Assembly: GCA_031549965.1 (NCBI GenBank)
Contig: JAVBPB010000159.1
Span: forward strand, 1 to 5,702
Direction: 5' to 3'
DNA from: JAVBPB01 sp031549965
Lineage (GTDB): Bacteria; Bacillota; Clostridia; Lachnospirales; Lachnospiraceae
Length of the DNA stretch: 5,702 nt
Shown in pieces: positions 4,270 through 5,702 of this stretch (its first letter is position 1; every line of letters starts with the position of its first letter). The position numbers were made by a program, and so were the translations under genes. The notes under the pieces are model-generated. The model had not been told where the DNA came from, did not search any database, and saw only the letters and a list, made by a program, of their open reading frames with translations.

Positions 4270-5178
4270 ATGGTTTATACAGTTACATTTAATCCAGCTT
4301 TGGATTATATAATTTCAGTGGATAGTTTACAAATAGGTGGTTTAAATAGAGCAACATCAGAACAGGTATTGGCAGGTGGTAAAGGGATTAATGTTTCTAT
4401 TGTTCTTAATAATCTTGGAATTGAGAACAAGGCATTAGGGTTTATAGCAGGATTTTCAGGAGAAAAAATAAATCAAATACTTGAAGATATGAAATGCAAT
4501 ACAGACTTTATAGCCGTTAAAGAGGGTATGTCTAGAATTAATATTAAGATTAAAACAAATGAAGAAACAGAAATAAACGGCATTGGACCTCAAATAACCA
4601 CTGGTGATATAGATGAATTGCTTAAAAAGCTTAGTTTATTAAACGAAGATGATATATTAGTATTGGCAGGAAGTGTTCCAAATGGAATAAATAGTGATAT
4701 ATACGCAGATATAATGAAAAAACTCAAAGCCAAAAACGTAAAAATAGTGGTAGATTCAACAAAAGATTTATTGCTTAATAGTTTAGAATACAAACCATTT
4801 TTAATAAAACCTAACAAACATGAATTGGGTGAATTATTTGGTATAGATATAAATGATAATGAAATAGACAAATACGCTTTAAAGCTTAAAGATATGGGAG
4901 CAAGAAATATCATAGTTTCATTAGGAAAAGATGGAGCTATAGGATTTTTTGAGGATGGAAAGATAATTAAGGTAAGGGCACCAAAGGGAAAATTAATAAA
5001 TTCCGTAGGTGCAGGAGATTCAATGATAGCAGGATTTATATCAGGATACTTGGAAGATAAAAATCTTGAAAATTCACTTAAAAAAGCTGTTGCCACAGGA
5101 AGTGCAAGTGCATTTTCGATAAATTTAGCAACCAAGAAAGAGGTAGACAATTTAATAAATGATATTGAATATATCTAG
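4270..5178 (+). CDS. pfkB: PfkB-family kinase, 1-phosphofructokinase (FruK/LacC group)
   Basis: The 302-aa length is normal for the family. The N-terminus YTVTFNPALDY with GGKGINVS (36-43) is the FruK/LacC-type PfkB signature 1. The C-terminal SVGAGDSMIAGF carries the anion hole and catalytic base Asp250 (GAGD, 247-250). SRINIKIK...TEING and FLIKPNKHELGELFG are further subfamily landmarks. The enzyme transfers ATP phosphate to a ketohexose monophosphate in the cytoplasm: fructose 1-phosphate to fructose 1,6-bisphosphate (FruK), or tagatose 6-phosphate to tagatose 1,6-bisphosphate (LacC). The wording favours FruK, while a beta-galactosidase neighbour leaves LacC open. AGAAGGG (4255-4261) lies 8 nt before the ATG. 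The GH42 gene follows after 51 nt with no terminator, so the two are probably co-transcribed. No PTS or regulator gene is in view. Confidence 0.9.
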   Translation: MVYTVTFNPALDYIISVDSLQIGGLNRATSEQVLAGGKGINVSIVLNNLGIENKALGFIAGFSGEKINQILEDMKCNTDFIAVKEGMSRINIKIKTNEETEINGIGPQITTGDIDELLKKLSLLNEDDILVLAGSVPNGINSDIYADIMKKLKAKNVKIVVDSTKDLLLNSLEYKPFLIKPNKHELGELFGIDINDNEIDKYALKLKDMGARNIIVSLGKDGAIGFFEDGKIIKVRAPKGKLINSVGAGDSMIAGFISGYLEDKNLENSLKKAVATGSASAFSINLATKKEVDNLINDIEYI

Positions 5179-5193
5179 AAAAGATTATATACT
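5165..5193 (+). promoter_or_regulatory. weak possible internal promoter before the GH42 gene
   Basis: TTGAAT (5165-5170, 4/6) and TATACT (5188-5193, 5/6) are 17 bp apart at the end of the kinase gene. This could give extra transcription of the beta-galactosidase, but a chance match in AT-rich DNA is as likely. Confidence 0.25.
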
Positions 5194-5229
5194 AGTTAAT
5201 AGAAATATATTGGAGAGGTGATAGGTAGA

Positions 5230-5702
5230 ATGGATAAGAATATTAAAAAATTTGCACCGGCGTGCGAGGATGTAAAATGTATGATTCATGGAGCGGATTA
5301 TAACCCGGATCAATGGCTTTCAGTACCGGAGATTTTAGAAGAGGATATGAGACTTTTAAAACTTGCGGGAATGAATGAAGTATCAATAGGAATATTTGCA
5401 TGGAAAGCACTAGAGCCTGAAGAAGGAAAATATACATTTGAATGGTTGGACGAGCTTTTTGACAGATTAGAAGCAAATGGAATCAATGCATTTTTAGCAA
5501 CCCCATCAGGAGCAAGACCTGCATGGATGGACAGAGATCATCCAGAGTGTTTAAGAGTTGAAGCAAATAGAGTTAAAAACCTTCATGGTTTTAGACATAA
5601 TCATTGCTTTACAGCACCATATTATAGAAAAAAAGTGCAGGAAATGAACTCAATGCTTGCAAATAGGTATAAAGACAGAAAAGCACTCAAATTATGGCAT
5701 AT
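5230..5702 (+). CDS. GH42 beta-galactosidase, N-terminal part (3' partial)
   Basis: The open frame runs 157 codons from ATG 5230 off the right edge. GGAGAGGTGA (5212-5221) is an excellent ribosome binding site 8 nt upstream. Residues 20-29 (HGADYNPDQW) and 53-66 (IGIFAWKALEPEEG) are hallmarks of the family 42 TIM barrel. So are 90-99 (ATPSGARPAW) and the later LHGFRHNHCFTAPYYR. The sequence stops at Leu-Trp-His, just before the family's N-E-Y motif with the acid/base Glu, so catalytic residues cannot be checked. GH42 enzymes hydrolyse terminal beta-galactose from unphosphorylated galactosides and oligosaccharides. They are usually intracellular, and no signal peptide is seen here. The family usually runs to about 650-700 aa, so roughly a quarter is present. 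It probably shares an operon with the upstream kinase, which would link it to hexose catabolism. Confidence 0.92.
   Translation, partial: MDKNIKKFAPACEDVKCMIHGADYNPDQWLSVPEILEEDMRLLKLAGMNEVSIGIFAWKALEPEEGKYTFEWLDELFDRLEANGINAFLATPSGARPAWMDRDHPECLRVEANRVKNLHGFRHNHCFTAPYYRKKVQEMNSMLANRYKDRKALKLWH

Noticed and set aside
4590..5150. 186-codon minus-strand frame opposite the kinase
   Set aside because: It is long but lies wholly opposite conserved PfkB motifs, and its Ser/Phe/Ile-rich composition is the usual antisense shadow.
5243..5476. Minus-strand frame opposite the GH42 gene
   Set aside because: It is antisense to hallmark GH42 motifs and carries none of its own.
1..5702. CRISPR array, tRNA/rRNA gene, insertion sequence or attachment site
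   Set aside because: No spaced direct repeats, RNA gene signatures, transposase motifs or element ends were seen.

Overview
The window is AT-rich DNA with Firmicute-type ribosome binding sites and sigma-A-type promoters. Gene content (a Rieske-tailed FAD oxidoreductase, a FruK-type sugar kinase and a GH42 beta-galactosidase) suggests a gut-type Clostridia genome, perhaps Lachnospiraceae. That placement is inferred from composition and protein flavour; there is no rRNA or other marker. All recognisable genes lie on the + strand.

Left part (1-1574): the 3' part of one large gene whose start lies off the left edge. It encodes an OLD/AAA-type (ABC-like) ATPase core joined to a class I SAM-dependent methyltransferase. 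The reading frame breaks between Walker B and the H-switch, exactly at an in-frame A_AAA_AAG slippery heptamer (519-525). A -1 shift there restores a continuous ATPase-methyltransferase fusion. This is the most unusual item in the window. It could be programmed frameshifting, transcriptional slippage, a real mutation or a homopolymer sequencing error.

Middle (1575-3133): a possible promoter, then a leader holding a hairpin, a 6-residue mini-ORF with the best Shine-Dalgarno of the region, and a GC-richer block with a 9-bp inverted repeat. Then comes an FAD-dependent oxidoreductase with a C-terminal Rieske [2Fe-2S] domain. Its last beta strand appears to be cut off by a second one-base loss in a short A run.

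Next (3134-4200): a perfect consensus promoter (TTGACA-N17-TATAAT) and a ~108-nt structured leader drive a monocistronic short-chain dehydrogenase/reductase. The unit ends in a strong 13-bp intrinsic terminator, after a stretch with several competing hairpins.

Right (4190-5702): a promoter whose -10 box sits inside a 9-bp inverted repeat (a likely operator) precedes a PfkB-family 1-phosphofructokinase-type kinase. It is followed after 51 nt by the 5' part of a GH42 beta-galactosidase that runs off the right edge. The two are probably one sugar-use operon: the hydrolase would release galactose from galactosides and the kinase would phosphorylate a ketohexose phosphate, though the exact substrates are not readable from sequence.
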